Shown: positions 19,595 through 32,186, counted from the first letter of the stretch. The stretch is DNA of 64,000 nt from Parastagonospora avenae f. sp. tritici 18332-5 (GCA_022559985.1 JAFJTR010000020.1:204582-268581); one strand, 5' to 3'. Program-made: numbers and translations. Notes: a model not told the origin generated them from the sequence alone.

Positions 19595-22500
19595 CTTTCT
19601 TAGAAAAGCAGCACGAAGAAATTCTCTACATCTAGCTACCATAGTTCCATAGGCTTTAGTCTTCAAACTCTACGCATTATTGTCTACATTGAGATGGTCT
19701 ACCCGATCTTGAAGCACCTAGTGAGCACCTCTTTCAAATCCGATTGGCGGAGTTTGATAGTGCACGTTCAATAATTCCTTCTTTGGCTTCCACTGGGGAC
19801 CTTGGTAGGCCTAAGGACTAGATTTGAAGCTGAATTATAAGGATATGAACATGTGTTCGTTCAAAGTGCTTTATGCCGGTACGTTGAGTCTTGACGATAT
19901 TCATCTGCACTCTGAGAATAGGTTTCACTAAATTCACGTAGCAAACAAAACCACCATTTTCTACTCTTATTAGCTACGAGTTGATATGTATGCACGTATA
20001 TACATTCGCATGGCAGATATTACAATTTCGGGAAAACTCAGCTCCGCTGGTGTGCTCGCCCAGCCGACTATTTAGCGTACCATACATGTATGTGCCGCAC
20101 ATAGCCAGCCACGACGAAAAAGTTGCGGACGACTTCACTGTTCGAACTGATAGGCTGAAGCTATCTAAAGTATCGCTGGGCTTCTTGTGTGACGGTAAAA
20201 GTCCGCGTATAACTTCAGGCTGTCGAATGAAGTGCCTGCTATTACACTCATCTCGCTATTCATCGGACTTGATAACCTGCAGTGTAATGTACATTGCGAC
20301 TCTGCAACGCTTGTTTCGCCGGGTCGGTATGACGTTGGAGTATTCTTCCTAAATCGCGGCTTTGTCGTAGTAGAGAGGGAGCACACCAGGCAGCGGTAGA
20401 ATCCATGCCCGCTCTACACCTCTAGCATGAGCTGATAGTCGTCAGAGGTAAACTTATTGCAAGCTCCTAGAGGAGCCTAGATATATTCGAGGCTCTAAGA
20501 TACTCTACCTAATTCCATTAGAAATCTTTGAACATATACAGGCTACCTCTTCACCTCTTCTCGTTGGACAAGGCGGGCACGAATTTTGCCGGCGCCTGGT
20601 CAGTGATCAAGTAGTCATCCAAGACCGAGCAAGTGAGGGCACTGCGACGTGTGACGGACGGGCGCTCACTGCGCGCTCTACGTAAGACGCGGTCTCGACT
20701 GTGTCGGTCGTTCGAAGCCAATGTTGCACGATCCTGCAAGGAAACCACGGTAGATGCTTCGATCCATCAAATGCACGGAACAATGACGTCAAACGTCGTG
20801 TTTTCGTTGATAGCGAGCGATAGCGAGAGTCTCGAAGAATCGAAGCGCATGCATGGTGTTACCCGGGCGGAGCCTTTGTTTCAGGACTGAACGACCGGCA
20901 TTGTACAGCAGCTTTAAGTCCCACAGCAACCAAGTGTGCAGTCCGCGGAGTGATGTCCGCACTCCTCCGCCACAATTTATCCGGGCAGCGATGTTCCTGC
21001 ATAAGTTGTACACGGTCAGAATCTCGGAGATGTCATGATGAATGGCCGTGGCCCATGGCGCAAGTAAACTTTGTTGATGAATACGTGCCGATCGTGCTTT
21101 ATTGCATGTAGTATACAGTAGTGCTCACTCATCGTACTGTACGAATAATTCCGAGCATGACACAAGGCGTGCATGTATCCGTGCTTTCTGCAGGGTGAAC
21201 CGAGGGTGACATGTTGACAAAACTCAAAATCCGGATGCGGAGGTATCCTTCCACGATGTGGCTGTAGCTATAGTCAATCCTGGTCCATTGCAAACAGAAT
21301 GTACTGGTATTCAAGCAAATGGATGCATATACACTATCGTGTTTTTTTCTAGCCGCGGCTTTGTATGCATACGAAGTTTCAGGAGGATCCAGCCGGTTGA
21401 TTGAACTATCGTGCGAAGACAATCTTGGCTTTGAGCAGTCTACAGTACGTGATGACCAGGTATTCACAGGTCGGTCAATCGGTAAGATGTTTCGGATGTG
21501 GCTCGATGGTACAAACTGGTTCTGACCCAGTCGCAGGTTTTGGAGCACCGGTAGTTGAGTCGTGAAGCTGCGACTCAATATTGTGGGCCGGAGATTGGCC
21601 AACTGCCGAGTTTCCTGATACCGAGGCGTGCCGGTGCTTTTGGAGCATGCTCTCCCGCAGTGATGTTCAGCAGATCAGCGCCAAGAGGCTCCCTTCAAGC
21701 GCGGATGGTCGTCGACACCAAGGCCTTGCGCCGGACTACAGTAATTGTGATAGCCCGAGTCCCTGGTCGCTTGGACTGGAGAGGCGGCGGGAGAGCACTG
21801 ACATGACGCCTCGGAGCTGGCTCCTATGCCTTCGGCAAGCTCTGCTGCGACACCACAGCTCTAAGCTGAGTGAGCACGATTGGACGGACCTCGGCCCTTA
21901 GCGTGCGATAGTTTTTGCAGGTCCCATCCAGACTGGGAGGCGTGCATCTTGTGCGCAAGCGGCCACTAGCTATGTGCACCGTTGCCTCATGAAGAGGGGC
22001 TGCATTGGCATCTTGAAGAGGGTTCAGATACGGTCTTCAAGGCCATACGAGAATCTTGTCCGCAGACCATGCATTGTTTGGATCAAGTGTAAGGCGTAAA
22101 CCAGTGTAGGAGTAGGGGGTGGAGAGCTTGCAGGACGAAGAACCAATTCCCGCTGCGCATGATGCGGGTTATCTCCGTGCCTGACCAAATACAGTTAGGC
22201 TGCACGTGGATCCACCGCTACAGGGAATATTTTGGAAGGTCCTTCGGACGACCATGGCTATATCTGGACTTCAAGAGACAATCTCGCGACTCGTGCGCCC
22301 AAGCTGACTCTGGCCGCCTGCTGCACGCGACGCCGTGCCACCACAACGCGTCCAAGAGCTCAACATGCACGCAGATGACATTTTGGTTCTCGCGCAACTT
22401 TTCATCGGCGCGAGGATGTCGTTGCACCAAAGTTTAGAACGGGCTGTTTGTAGCGACATGTTTCGTTCATGCCCTTGGTTTGGGGCCTAAGCGATGAACA

Positions 22501-22800
22501 CATTCAGCTACCGAGGCTGGCTTCATGCGGTTCATGCACACTTGCCCAAATGATGCGCGAACGGCTAAACACCCTCTTCGGCCAGGTCCTTGCCCTGAAA
22601 CGAAACCAGGCTTACAGCCGAATGGTTGAGAAGCTGGGTCCCAGTCCACGGCAGGGGCCCACTTCACGTGGCAACTGGCAATGCCCACTGTCGTGGCCCA
22701 CAGCTGCTGGAAATATGAAAGAATACCATCCCTCAAGAAGGGCCTTCCTGGTCCTGGGGTTTCCCGATTACCTCGTTGCGAACTGCCTACGAACACCAAC
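19595..22800. other. Gene-poor stretch, no gene seen
   Basis: About 3.2 kb of short frames without motifs. The left part (19.6-20.5 kb) is more AT-rich than the rest. I saw no transposase or reverse transcriptase motif, no long terminal repeat and no tRNA. The right end is the promoter of the Pth11-like gene. Confidence 0.45.
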
Positions 22801-24049
22801 ATGTCGATCCCAAATCGAGGTCCGGAACTCCTTGGAGTGAACATTGCCTTTGTGGCAACTGCTGTCCTGGCCTACATGTTGAGGGTCTTCGTCCGGGTGA
22901 AGATGGTAAAGGCTTTTGGCTTTGACGATTGGTTGATGGGAATGGCCATGGTACGCCGCATATGCCTTGAGTGGTTTTGAACGAGTCTAACCTGGCCAGT
23001 TGTTCATGCTTTTTTATGTCATATCATCTAATATCGGGATACAATACGGCACCGGGCGCCACCACCGCGACCTATCCGAGAAAGATATCGAGAGGGCCAG
23101 ACATTGCTGGTGGTTCTGCTATATCTTTTACAGCTGGGCCATGATCTTCGCAAAGCTTTCCATCGGATATCTTCTCCTCAGGATCAGCATCAAGCGTATA
23201 CACACATGGATTCTGTATCTCGCCATGTTGACTTCGATCGTGGCTGGTGGTGCATTCTTCTTTGTTGTCGTCTTCCAATGCTGGCCGGTATACAGGTTCT
23301 GGGTCGATCACGACTTAGCCGTGTGCGTCAGTAACGACTTGATTGTTGGCCTGGCCTACACCTACAGCACCTTCAGCATCATCTCAGACTTTACATTCGC
23401 CATTATACCCGGATTCCTTGTATGGGACCTGCAGCTGAAACGGAGAGCTAAAGTTGCTCTGGTTCCACTCATTACCATGGGCTGCATTGCAAGTGCTGCA
23501 GTCATCGCTCGCCTTCCCTTTGTCCGCTTCTTCAACTCGCCCGACTTTCTCTGGGCTACCACCGATATTGCTATCTGGTCGACCGTTGAGCAAGGTCTAG
23601 CTATTACTGCAGGTAGTCTGGCTACCTTGCGGCCACTATTTTTCCTCGCCATGCACCGCTTGGGACTCTCAACTCAACGGCCTTCTTACGGCGGAAAGTC
23701 CAATCCGATCAATGCGATGGGTGCTTCGAGCAATCAGAAACAAGACAGTCTACGTCCCGACATTTACAAGTTATCTACGGTGGTGGAAACGCGTAAATCC
23801 AATGACTCCGGTCACAGGAACAACGACAAATATTGGTATGACGGCGCTCTGCCCCAGATCCCACCCAAGGAACCTAAGAAGCTTTCCAAGAAGCATCAAA
23901 GCGACAACGAGAGTCAGAGGAGCCTGAAGATGAAGAGCTCTTCTGCGAGTAGTGATGACGAGGACCCGATGCAAATCATGGTATCCAAGTCATTCTACAT
24001 CACAGACGAGGAACGATCGCTGGCGTCGCGCGAGACACCTTATCGATGA
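22801..24049 (+). CDS. Pth11-like seven-TM membrane protein
   Basis: Exons 22801-22950 and 23000-24049 encode 399 aa; the 49-nt intron has donor GTACGC and acceptor GGCCAG. The protein has about seven hydrophobic segments and the hallmarks of the fungal rhodopsin-like/SAT4 family: RVKMVKAFGFDDWLM after TM1, the RARHCWWFCYIFYSWAMIF segment, and WSTVEQGLAITAGSLATLRP near TM7. A cytoplasmic tail of about 130 residues is polar, Ser- and Lys-rich (KEPKKLSKKHQSDNESQRS). There is no N-terminal CFEM domain. Some members act as surface-sensing GPCR-like receptors; most, as here, have no known ligand. Confidence 0.85.
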
Positions 24050-26150
24050 GAGGGACAGATGAGCAAAAGTAATAATTTCGACGATATACCCATGTATTTT
24101 ACCACGCCGCGATCATGGCTATAGGGCCAACAAGAGCCCCCCTGCTACCTAATACGACCTTTACAACGATGTCTTCTTCTTCTTCTTCTCTCACAGCTAC
24201 TTCTCCATTGTGAAGAACGACCGCGGATCAAATCAAGCATTATCCATGCTGCTATCGACCTATCTCAGAAGATCTTATGATCTGCAGGCCATCAGCTTCG
24301 CTGTCCATAATGGAAAACCAAGGCTAGGATAAGCAAGGAAGATGCGGACTTGCTTCGCTGCCCAAGACTAAGTCGGAAATCAGGATGCACGCGATCCGAA
24401 ACGCAAAGACAAGGATGGACAGACGGCGAGCAACGTACCGGTCACTAAGGTCCGGCTCGAGCGGAATGTGGATCTCGTCAGCTTCGAGACTCCAGTATAT
24501 GACTCGTGCAAGTGGAGGTGAGAAGCTTTGCGGGTAGGAGGAATGCCGATCGCCTGGTTGGGAGGAAAAGCGAATCCCAATACAAAATTAACATAATGTA
24601 CAATACCTAAACCATGATCCAGTGTCAAAATGTACAGAACAAAATATTCGACTAAGCCTAATTCAACTAGGTCCGTACCTAATTGATCCATGAGGTATTC
24701 GCATAACCACCAAGCTTTCTCCCTTATCACTCCAACATCCACAACGCAGGGCCAGCCCCGGCTTTCTCGATCCTGCGTTCCACATAACTATCTTCAACTC
24801 CGATTCATGTGGGCTCGGCAAGCGGTACTTTTTCTTCACTAGCCAGACGGACGCGTGCGGAACATTCCCTTCAGCGCGTAGCGCCACCGGCTGCGACATG
24901 GCGATACCGTATGTGGTCCGCTTTGGGGCGCCGTTGCGAGATTCTTGAATCGTGGAATTGTGGTTCATGTTCCACGATGTAGACTCCGCGCATGAAACTT
25001 GAGGTAGCTCCATGACAAAAGTCGCATGTACTATGACTCTCAGCATAAACGTTTCTAGCATGTGTCCGAATTTTTGGGTGCGGTGGTTTGGGGTCCACTT
25101 CGGATTCGCATCGTCCGCTTGTCAGGTCCAGCATCTTAGTGCATCAGTACAATTCGTACTTAGGTAGCTATGCTTGATAGTGGTCAGGCTGTACTCCTCT
25201 TGTACGGAGTCATGCTTGATAGTAATGGCCAAGATGCTGCATTCTAGAGAAAGCAAGAGTAGTGGATTCGGAACGCAGACACAACATATGCTGCTGGGCC
25301 GAAGTCGCGCGTAATCATCATGGTACCATCTGGCCGCATCCTCTTTTAGCTACACTGGACAATTTTCACCCTGCTGCCATGTGTAGAGCTATCTACCGAA
25401 GCTCTCTCGCCTAACGCATTCACTTTTTACCTGCTCAAAGGTGTACAGCGCGGGGGAAAGATTCGACTTGGAAAGCCAAGAGATGGGTAGACAGTAGATA
25501 AGAGGTAGTAGACTATGTACAAACTTTCCAGGATACGCAGTATCTCGCATGAAACTGGATCGACGCGTGTAGATGCCTGAATGACCAGTTCCTATGCTCG
25601 ACTTATTCATTCGCGCTAATACCGTCCGCACAAAGATGAATGCGAGGCATTTGAAGGAGGCTAAGGACGCAAGGGAAGCAGCGACTGCAACTATGTTTAC
25701 CTTTAAATCTGCAAAAAAGGTCGTCCACAACTATAGCATCAGTGCGAGCAAGAACTTGAACTCACGCTGCTACGATACTAGGACAAAAGATAATTCATAC
25801 CGTTCTCGCGTCACTAGAACGGTGAACGGTCTTCCGCGCGTCCAACCAGCGGCTTTACTAGAGATGAATTAACAGTTCATGATTTGTTAGAATCATATCA
25901 GAATGTCAGAAGTTGCGAGTTGTTGAGTATCTTTTGTAAGGACGAGAAACATGACGAGGAAGAGGATGCAAAGTACGAAGCAAGTTCAAGAGCGGAAGAC
26001 TGAGGTGCTGGTACACAATAAACGCCCACGTTCAAAGAAACTGCAAGTAAGTTTATATGGCGATTCATAGTGAAAGATTTCGAATAGAGGTTGTGATGCG
26101 TGGATTTCGATGGGTATCTCAAAGTATTTGCTCTTTACAGCCAAAAGGTC
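24050..26150. other. Gene-poor stretch, no gene supported
   Basis: About 2.1 kb without a convincing gene. A short TCT microsatellite lies near 24173-24190. A 132-codon frame on the minus strand (24663-25061) has protein-like composition but no motif, and was not called. Confidence 0.4.
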
Positions 26151-26667
26151 TCAAGCGCCAGCAGCTTCCTTTTGCCTCTTGTTCTCTTCCTCTTGAGGTG
26201 TTCGTGTTGTAAGCTGCAATGCATGAATGCCGCCTTCTCGTGCCAATTCATCCTTCATGAGGGTGTTGACCATGCGGTGCCGCGCCAGTTGCATCTTGCC
26301 TTCGAAAGCTGAAGACGTGATGACGAGACTGTAGGTGTTAGTTTTTGTCACGGTTCTTCACATGTTCCTTGTCATTGTAGCATACCGAAAATGCGTCTGT
26401 GTGATGTTAGCAATAGCCAGTCATGTGAAAGGTAATACACATACCTCTCTGCTAGTGACTCCTTGCATGGCTTGATGATGTGCGTGCTTGTGTGAGTCGT
26501 TGAAGATCTGTAAGGTTGAAGGCTTCAGCGCATCTGTAATCTGCACGACAGTCAGTATACATATACAAGTACAATCGCCTTGTGCCGAAACAAGTCCGAG
26601 GTCATGAGCTTCCCTTTGCCCGCAGTGCGTCCTCCATCGGCGTGACGGATTGCGACATGGCTGACAT
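26151..26667 (-). CDS. BolA-like protein with an 11-nt microexon
   Basis: Model exons are 26667-26614, 26540-26445, 26396-26386 (11 nt) and 26328-26151, giving 112 aa in frame. The BolA fold is complete: TPMEDALRAK, ITDALKPSTLQIFNDSHKH, HHQAMQGVTSRE, then the microexon giving THFR, then LVITSSAFEGKMQLARHRMV and GGIHALQLTTRTPQEE. The conserved THF(R) of the family is supplied only by the microexon. Introns 2 and 3 have donors GTATGT and GTATGC. Intron 1 is odd: the family alignment puts the junction after AAG at 26614, where the sequence reads GGAAGC instead of GT; the nearest usable site is a GC donor six bases earlier (CGG|GCAAAG), which would drop two residues. BolA proteins work with monothiol glutaredoxins in iron-sulfur handling. 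It is divergent from the acyl-CoA synthetase gene. Confidence 0.82.
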
Positions 26668-27229
26668 ATAACGCCTTGCAGCGACGGCTATGTTTTGTCT
26701 AAACATTCAAGGATGAATGGAGATTAGACTAGCCTGTTCGGGAACCAGAGAGTGTAGGTCAAAGTGTTCATTGTTGGTCTGCCTTGATGTGGTGTGGACG
26801 CGATCGCCAAGACATTTCGGAATGCTTTTTTCGACACCGATGCCGTCACTGTTCACGTCCGCAAAGGAACTGCCAAATGATCCAATTGAAAGCCAACCTG
26901 GCTCGTGCATTATAAACATTGATTCGCCCAGGCCCGGAAACTACACTGAAGCTCCGTGAACCCTGTCGACGATGAGTGCCGCATAGCAAGGTCGATAGAC
27001 GCGATCCCACGGTTTGAGCGACACCGGCAAAAAGCCAGCACCAATTGCCGTAATCCGAGGCCTTGCTTCCGCGTTGGATGTGCTGATCCTGGACGCTTCA
27101 ATCGCCATGTGGGCGCGAAAGGTGTTCTCTCGCACTCTGACTAAACACAAAATATTCTTATCACACGATTTCACGCATGGTGTAAGCTGCTGTCGTCCCT
27201 GCACCTACACATCTCTCAGAACCGTCAGA
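26668..27229. promoter_or_regulatory. Divergent promoter, BolA and acyl-CoA synthetase
   Basis: About 560 nt between two divergent start codons. No defined site was recognised. Confidence 0.45.
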
Positions 27230-29049
27230 ATGGCATCAACACTACCCCGCCTGCCCATTTTCGAAGCCATAAAACAGCATGATGCGCACAGCACCGCTGT
27301 TGTACATTCGTTGTCTGGACGCACTTTCACCTATGGAGAATTGGTAAATGATGTCGCAGCTGCAAAAGATAAGCTACAGAGGAATACCAATGGACAAAGT
27401 GCGGAGGGACAGAGAATATCCTTCTTGGTGGAGAATGGTTACGATTATGTAGGTGCGCATTCAATTTCTGCCCGTTCCAACCCACTTGGTATGCGGGTGT
27501 TGACAGTATCACAGTGACCCTACTTTCTATCCTCGCCGCCCACGCAATCGCCGTACCACTATCGCCGACGTTCCCTGCACATGAGCTACGATACATCATC
27601 GACCAAAGCGAGTCGCTCATGCTTCTTTCGTCCGAGAAGTTCCAGAGGCAAGCCGACGATGTGCTAAAGGAAGGCATGGATACGAGCCCGATCAATTATA
27701 AGCAGGAGAAGATCATGATGGGAAAGACTGACGATTATGTCACTCTGGAAGAACCCACAAGTGACAAGGGTGGCATGATGCTGTACACATCGGGGACAAC
27801 GAATCGACCAAAAGGTGTGCTACTCCCTCAGGATGTGCTGACGGCTCAGTCGAGATCGTTGTTGGAAGCCTGGAACTATACCAAGGATGACGTTCTCCTA
27901 CACGTTCTGCCACTGCATCACATCCACGGTACGGTCAACGCGCTTCTGACACCTTTGTTCGCGGGAAGCACAATTGAATTTCAATTTCCCTTTAATGCAA
28001 CGGCAGTGTGGGAAAGATTGGCAGCGCCTTTCCTTCCGAACCCCGACCCTACGAAGAAACCTATCACTTTCCTCACCGTCGTACCGACGATATACACCCG
28101 ACTGCTGTCCTCGCATTCCACTTTATCTCCCGAGATACAAGCCGCTGCGAAAACCGCCCTCCACCCATCGAACATGCGCCTAAACATCTCTGGATCGGCC
28201 GCACTTCCTACACCCGTCAAATCAGCATGGACAGAACTGAGCGGCGGCAACGTTCTTCTCGAGCGCTACGGCATGACCGAAGTCGGCATGGCCCTCTCAT
28301 GCGGCCTCTCCTTCACCGACCGTGTAGACGGATCCGTAGGCTGGCCCCTCCCCTCCGTGCAAGCCCGCCTCGCCGACACCGAGACAGGCGCCATCATCAA
28401 CGAAGGCGAAGAAATCGACCCCGCCACGAACCGCGAACGACAAGGCGAGATCCAACTCCGCGGCCCGACGATATTCCGCGAATACTGGAAGAACCTCGAA
28501 GCCACGTCGAAGGAATTCGTCGAGGGCGATGATGGCGCGGGCAAGTGGTTCAAGACCGGCGACGTTGCTGTCCGCCGATACGTAGAGGGCGCGGGGAAGA
28601 GCGAGCAGGCGTGGGCTAAGGGACCGCTGTATTTCATCCACGGGCGCAAATCTGCCGACATCATCAAGACCGGCGGCGAGAAGGTCTCCGCGCTGGAAAT
28701 CGAGCGCGAAATGCTGTCCCTGTCCCAAGTCGCAGAAGTAGCCGTCGTCGGTCTGCCGTCGGACGCCTGGGGCCAGAAAGTCGCTGCTGTCGTTGTGTTG
28801 TCTGAACAGGGGAAGACGGCGGGGAAAGGGGGCAAGGCGTGGTCTGCGCTGGATATGAGGAGGGCGCTTAAGGAAATTCTGGCGAATTATAAGATTCCGC
28901 AGGAGATGAGGGTTGTGGATATGATTCCGAGGAATGCTATGGGCAAGATTAATAAGAAGCAGTTGGTAATTCAGATTTGGGGGGAGCCGCTGGATGCTGC
29001 CGAGGCGAAGGGGAATGGAGCGGTACAGGTGCCGAATGGGAGTGTATGA
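27230..29049 (+). CDS. ACSF3-like acyl-CoA (malonyl-CoA) synthetase
   Basis: Exons 27230-27452 and 27515-29049 encode 585 aa; the 62-nt intron has donor GTGCGC and acceptor ATCACAG and restores NGYDYV-VTLLSILAAHA. Adenylate-forming motifs are all present: MMLYTSGTTNRPKGVLLP (P-loop), ERYGMTEVGMALS, WFKTGDVAV, and FIHGRKSADIIKTGGEKVS (hinge), with the catalytic Lys in NAMGKINKKQL near the end. The RYGMTE-GMALS plus GSVGWPLPSVQ pattern is that of the ACSF3 group, which activates malonate or methylmalonate, so that substrate is likely but not proven. There is no obvious mitochondrial presequence and no C-terminal PTS1 (ends NGSV). The reaction is acid + ATP + CoA to acyl-CoA + AMP + PPi. Confidence 0.87.
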
Positions 29050-29701
29050 TTTTGCGTGTGTAAGAAATGGAAATGTCTGTAAACATGTCATGGGCTAGGT
29101 TTCTTGTCATTCATACGCTGGACGGCTCGGGGTCTGGATGCTCAGTGCTACACATTGTGCCTGTCAATGGAATGAGCTCCCTTCGCAGCATGTTCGCTAA
29201 GGTGCACTGATTCACAACTTGTCACGACCGAAAGCGCTGGATGATGCTCTCGTCGCTGCTTTGGTTGGTCCAGCGTCTGCGCGCCCGATGACATGATACC
29301 CAGGCGTGATGGACAGTTGGAGAGTACATACCGACGGAGGTGGCATGTTGTATCTCAATGTATCAGCAACTTTACCTTTCACGTCTGCATATCGAGCCGA
29401 GATCACGGAAATCACGATGGTGAATGCTTGTCTGGCCCTGAGACATTTCATCTTATCGCGGCAGCGATATCGGCGCGAGTGGATTTTGAACAAGAGTGCG
29501 ACACTGATGGTAGCGGTGAGACTTTGGCTGCCACTGTGCATGTCACAATGAAAGACCAAGAAGACGCAATGAGGTAGTTCAAGGTTTACATGTTCATACA
29601 TTTTTCACCTCCGTGAACATCATATCTGAATGACTTCACAGATTAGATACACAACCCCTCTTTCTAGTGCCCCATCCTCTTTCCATTTTTCTATCCTAGG
29701 C
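29050..29701. other. Intergenic between convergent genes, no gene seen
   Basis: Holds 3' flanks of the synthetase and the GH128 gene. Frames on both strands (near 29212-29601) show no known motif. Confidence 0.4.
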
Positions 29702-30768
29702 TTACAAAATTGCCGGTTTAGTAGTGTTCCTTTCGGCAGTGAAGCCACCGTTAGCACGATGCCAGTAGGTGTAGTGTGATCCAATATCCGACAAGCCGTT
29801 GCCCTGGCTGTTAACCAGGAGCCCTTCGCGAGCCATGAAATAGGCGTAGCGGTGGATGTCGCCCGTGTCTTCCATCCACGGGATCACTTGGTCGAGGAAG
29901 CTCTGTTGAAATTGTGAGTGTACTGCAATTTGTCGCGTCTCAGAGTGACATACCTTGATCTCTGCATCCGAGCCCTGAGGGCCTAACTCGGTGATCCAGA
30001 TTGGACGGCCGCCGCCAACGTCGCGCACCTTGTTGATGTGTTCCTTGAAGTACTGGACGTTGGTGGCTTTGTCGTACCTGAGATCTCTTAGATATCAGAC
30101 CGCACGGGATACAATGGTCGGCAAAGACTTACCAGTGAATGCAGATGAAGTCGATGTTGCAACCGGTGCACTCCTTCATGAATTGGCTCAGCCAGTCCAG
30201 ACCCATGCCCCCTCCACCGTTCGTAACGGCAGGAGAGCCAAGGTACATCTTGTCCTTGATGGTTTTGGCGGGCTCCATATGCTCACGCCATGCTGCAACA
30301 GAGTCACTGACAGACATGCAAGCGCCACCAGATCCCAGGCTACCGCCAAGTTAGTGAGAGCGAGAGGCTTTAGAGCCTCGAAATGCGAGAGGTGTAGACT
30401 TACTTGCAGTTGTCGGGTTCGTTAAAGGCGAGAAGGTGTGTGGGGTTTTCTTGGATTTGACCTGCTGCTTTCTTGATTGCGTCCCACCACTTCGAGGTGG
30501 AGCTCGCCTGGTTGCTCCAAAGCATCGGAATGAACTCGAAGGAAGTGTCTTTCTCCGTGGGCATTGTTCCCCGGTTGTAGGACCAGCTCACCTGACCACC
30601 TGCTTTCATCACATCGAAGTAGTTGGCGAATGTAGGATTGTTGTAGGCGACCCCCCGACGTAAGCGCGGAGGGTCTTCCTTTGGAGCTGCTGCTGCTCGA
30701 GTCTCGTCAGTGATGGTACGGGCGATTGCGAGTACCGCGAGACACAAGGTCAGGAGAAGGAAATGCAT
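29702..30768 (-). CDS. GH128-type secreted beta-1,3-glucanase-like protein
   Basis: Exons 30768-30404, 30339-30133, 30077-29954 and 29902-29702 encode 298 aa; three introns of 64, 55 and 51 nt have donors GTAAGT, GTAAGT and GTATGT. The protein shows the Glyco_hydro_cc (GH128, ASL1-like) pattern: RRGVAYNNP at the start of the barrel, PMLWSNQAS, acid/base Glu in LAFNEPDN, DFICIHWYDKA, and nucleophile Glu in IWITELGPQGS. The signal peptide is MHFLLLTLCLAVLAIARTI. Family members hydrolyse beta-1,3-glucan or are wall-associated proteins, so a role in wall remodelling or glucan use is likely. A TATATAAA is found about 140 nt upstream. There is no carbohydrate-binding module. Confidence 0.88.
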
Positions 30769-31247
30769 GGTGAGCTCGAGAGTGTGGCGATGAGGCAGAC
30801 TATGGAGCTGGTTGAGGCGTGCAATTGACCGAACGAGCACCCCACTGATTGAGCAGTTTTGTGAGTGTGTGGAGGAAAGACTCAGTTGATGGAGCTGAGA
30901 AGATTTATATACACTCTGGTGTGGGCAGGTGCGCACCAACGCTCCTGCCTCTTCACTTCACCACAACCTTATCTGTAACGGCGGTGACCCGATACCGGCG
31001 GAGAGATTAGCAAGCAGGCGAGCGGCCAACGTATATTACCTTTACCCAATGGACTCCAGTATAGCAGTAAGGCTCCGGTTTACGATCGAAATCAGTCCTT
31101 GGAGCTGGGGGCCGGAAGCTGTGGTGAAGAAACGAGGCGCGAACGAAAGGAGATTAAGCAGCGGATCAGTCACGACCTTGGATGTAGGCACTGTCATCGT
31201 GCGAGGCTCGTGTGTACTCACACATACATTTACAATATATTGGACAT
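30769..31247. other. Intergenic, GH128 promoter side
   Basis: Contains TATATAAA on the minus strand at 30904-30911, upstream of the GH128 start. No gene seen. Confidence 0.4.
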
Positions 31248-32186
31248 TTACATCTTTCCTCCAGTCAAGGCCTCGGCGACCTTGCGCACCCTCTCCTTGG
31301 CCAGACCGACTCCTTCTCCGCCCCTCAACTTCTGCAGCATATCGCCAACGCCCTCGGGCATAGGTCCATACCATGGGCTCAGACCCTCCTTGCCCTCGCT
31401 CCTCAGGCCAGCATCGCCGCGGACATTCCATCCAACGGGCTGGTCCTCGGTACCAAACGCCTTCTCGATTGCCTCGTCCAATTGGCTCTCTTCGACGATA
31501 AACTCGCGTGCATTAACGTACAGATCGTGCAGCCGTGATGTGCGAACAGCCTGCACACGCTTCATGCGACGCCCATACGCTGCGCGGCGTTTGGCGATGT
31601 CGGTGCGTGACGATGTCGGTAAGGCATTGTCAAGGAAATCCCGAATGCCCTTTTGGATCGACGTCGACGTCAGCAGGTCTGTCTCGCGCGGCGGCGCAGT
31701 GGCCCGCTGCAGGCGGTCGGCATAGGAAGCTTGGAGCTTCGCCTGAAACTGGGCGTCTGTGGCGACTTTGCGCTCGTGCAACTGCTTAACGCCTTCTTTG
31801 AGCGCAGCGCGCCGCGTCTCAGCCAGGCGCTGCTTGTAGAGCTGGTACTCGGCATCTCTGCTATGCGGGCCGGGGGCTTTCTGGGCCTTGGGAGCCTTGG
31901 TGGAGCGGTTGAGGAAGACGTCCGATTCTTTGGGGTGCTTGTTGCGCGTCTTGAAGATGTCTCGCGGCACTGGGAGGTGGCCTTTGATTTCTGGCTCCAG
32001 CGCGAAGGTGGGCTGGCGGGGCTTGGGAACGTCGATGTAGTTTGGCGACTGGGGGCCGAGGGCGAGTGTAGTGGGTGTTGAGGTGAAGGCGCGCACGCAG
32101 CGCGAGAGAGGGCCGTCTGAGCCATTGCGGGACGGGACCGTCGCCTGCGAGGCCCAGGAAGCGCGGACGGGTATCCGAGGAGGCAT
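31248..32186 (-). CDS. PET123: Mitochondrial small-subunit ribosomal protein mS26 (Pet123-like)
   Basis: A single exon encodes 312 aa. The N-terminus (MPPRIPVRASWASQATVPSR) is basic and hydroxylated, as expected of a mitochondrial presequence. PNYIDVPKPRQP is followed by a long Arg/Lys/Glu/Gln-rich helical region (KQRLAETRRAALKEGVKQLH and on), then YGRRMKRVQAVRTSRLHDLY and NAREFIVEESQLDEAIEKAF, a pattern of the fungal Pet123/mS26 family. I call it from that overall pattern, not from a catalytic motif. It is divergent from NOG2 with only 200 nt between start codons, pairing a mitochondrial with a nucleolar ribosome gene. Confidence 0.72.
   Translation of the reverse strand: MPPRIPVRASWASQATVPSRNGSDGPLSRCVRAFTSTPTTLALGPQSPNYIDVPKPRQPTFALEPEIKGHLPVPRDIFKTRNKHPKESDVFLNRSTKAPKAQKAPGPHSRDAEYQLYKQRLAETRRAALKEGVKQLHERKVATDAQFQAKLQASYADRLQRATAPPRETDLLTSTSIQKGIRDFLDNALPTSSRTDIAKRRAAYGRRMKRVQAVRTSRLHDLYVNAREFIVEESQLDEAIEKAFGTEDQPVGWNVRGDAGLRSEGKEGLSPWYGPMPEGVGDMLQKLRGGEGVGLAKERVRKVAEALTGGKM

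Noticed and set aside
24663..25061. 132-codon minus-strand frame with protein-like composition
   Set aside because: No motif, no splice partner and no promoter feature; left as a possibility only.
28297..29091. 264-codon minus-strand frame
   Set aside because: Antisense of the acyl-CoA synthetase gene, which has all family motifs.
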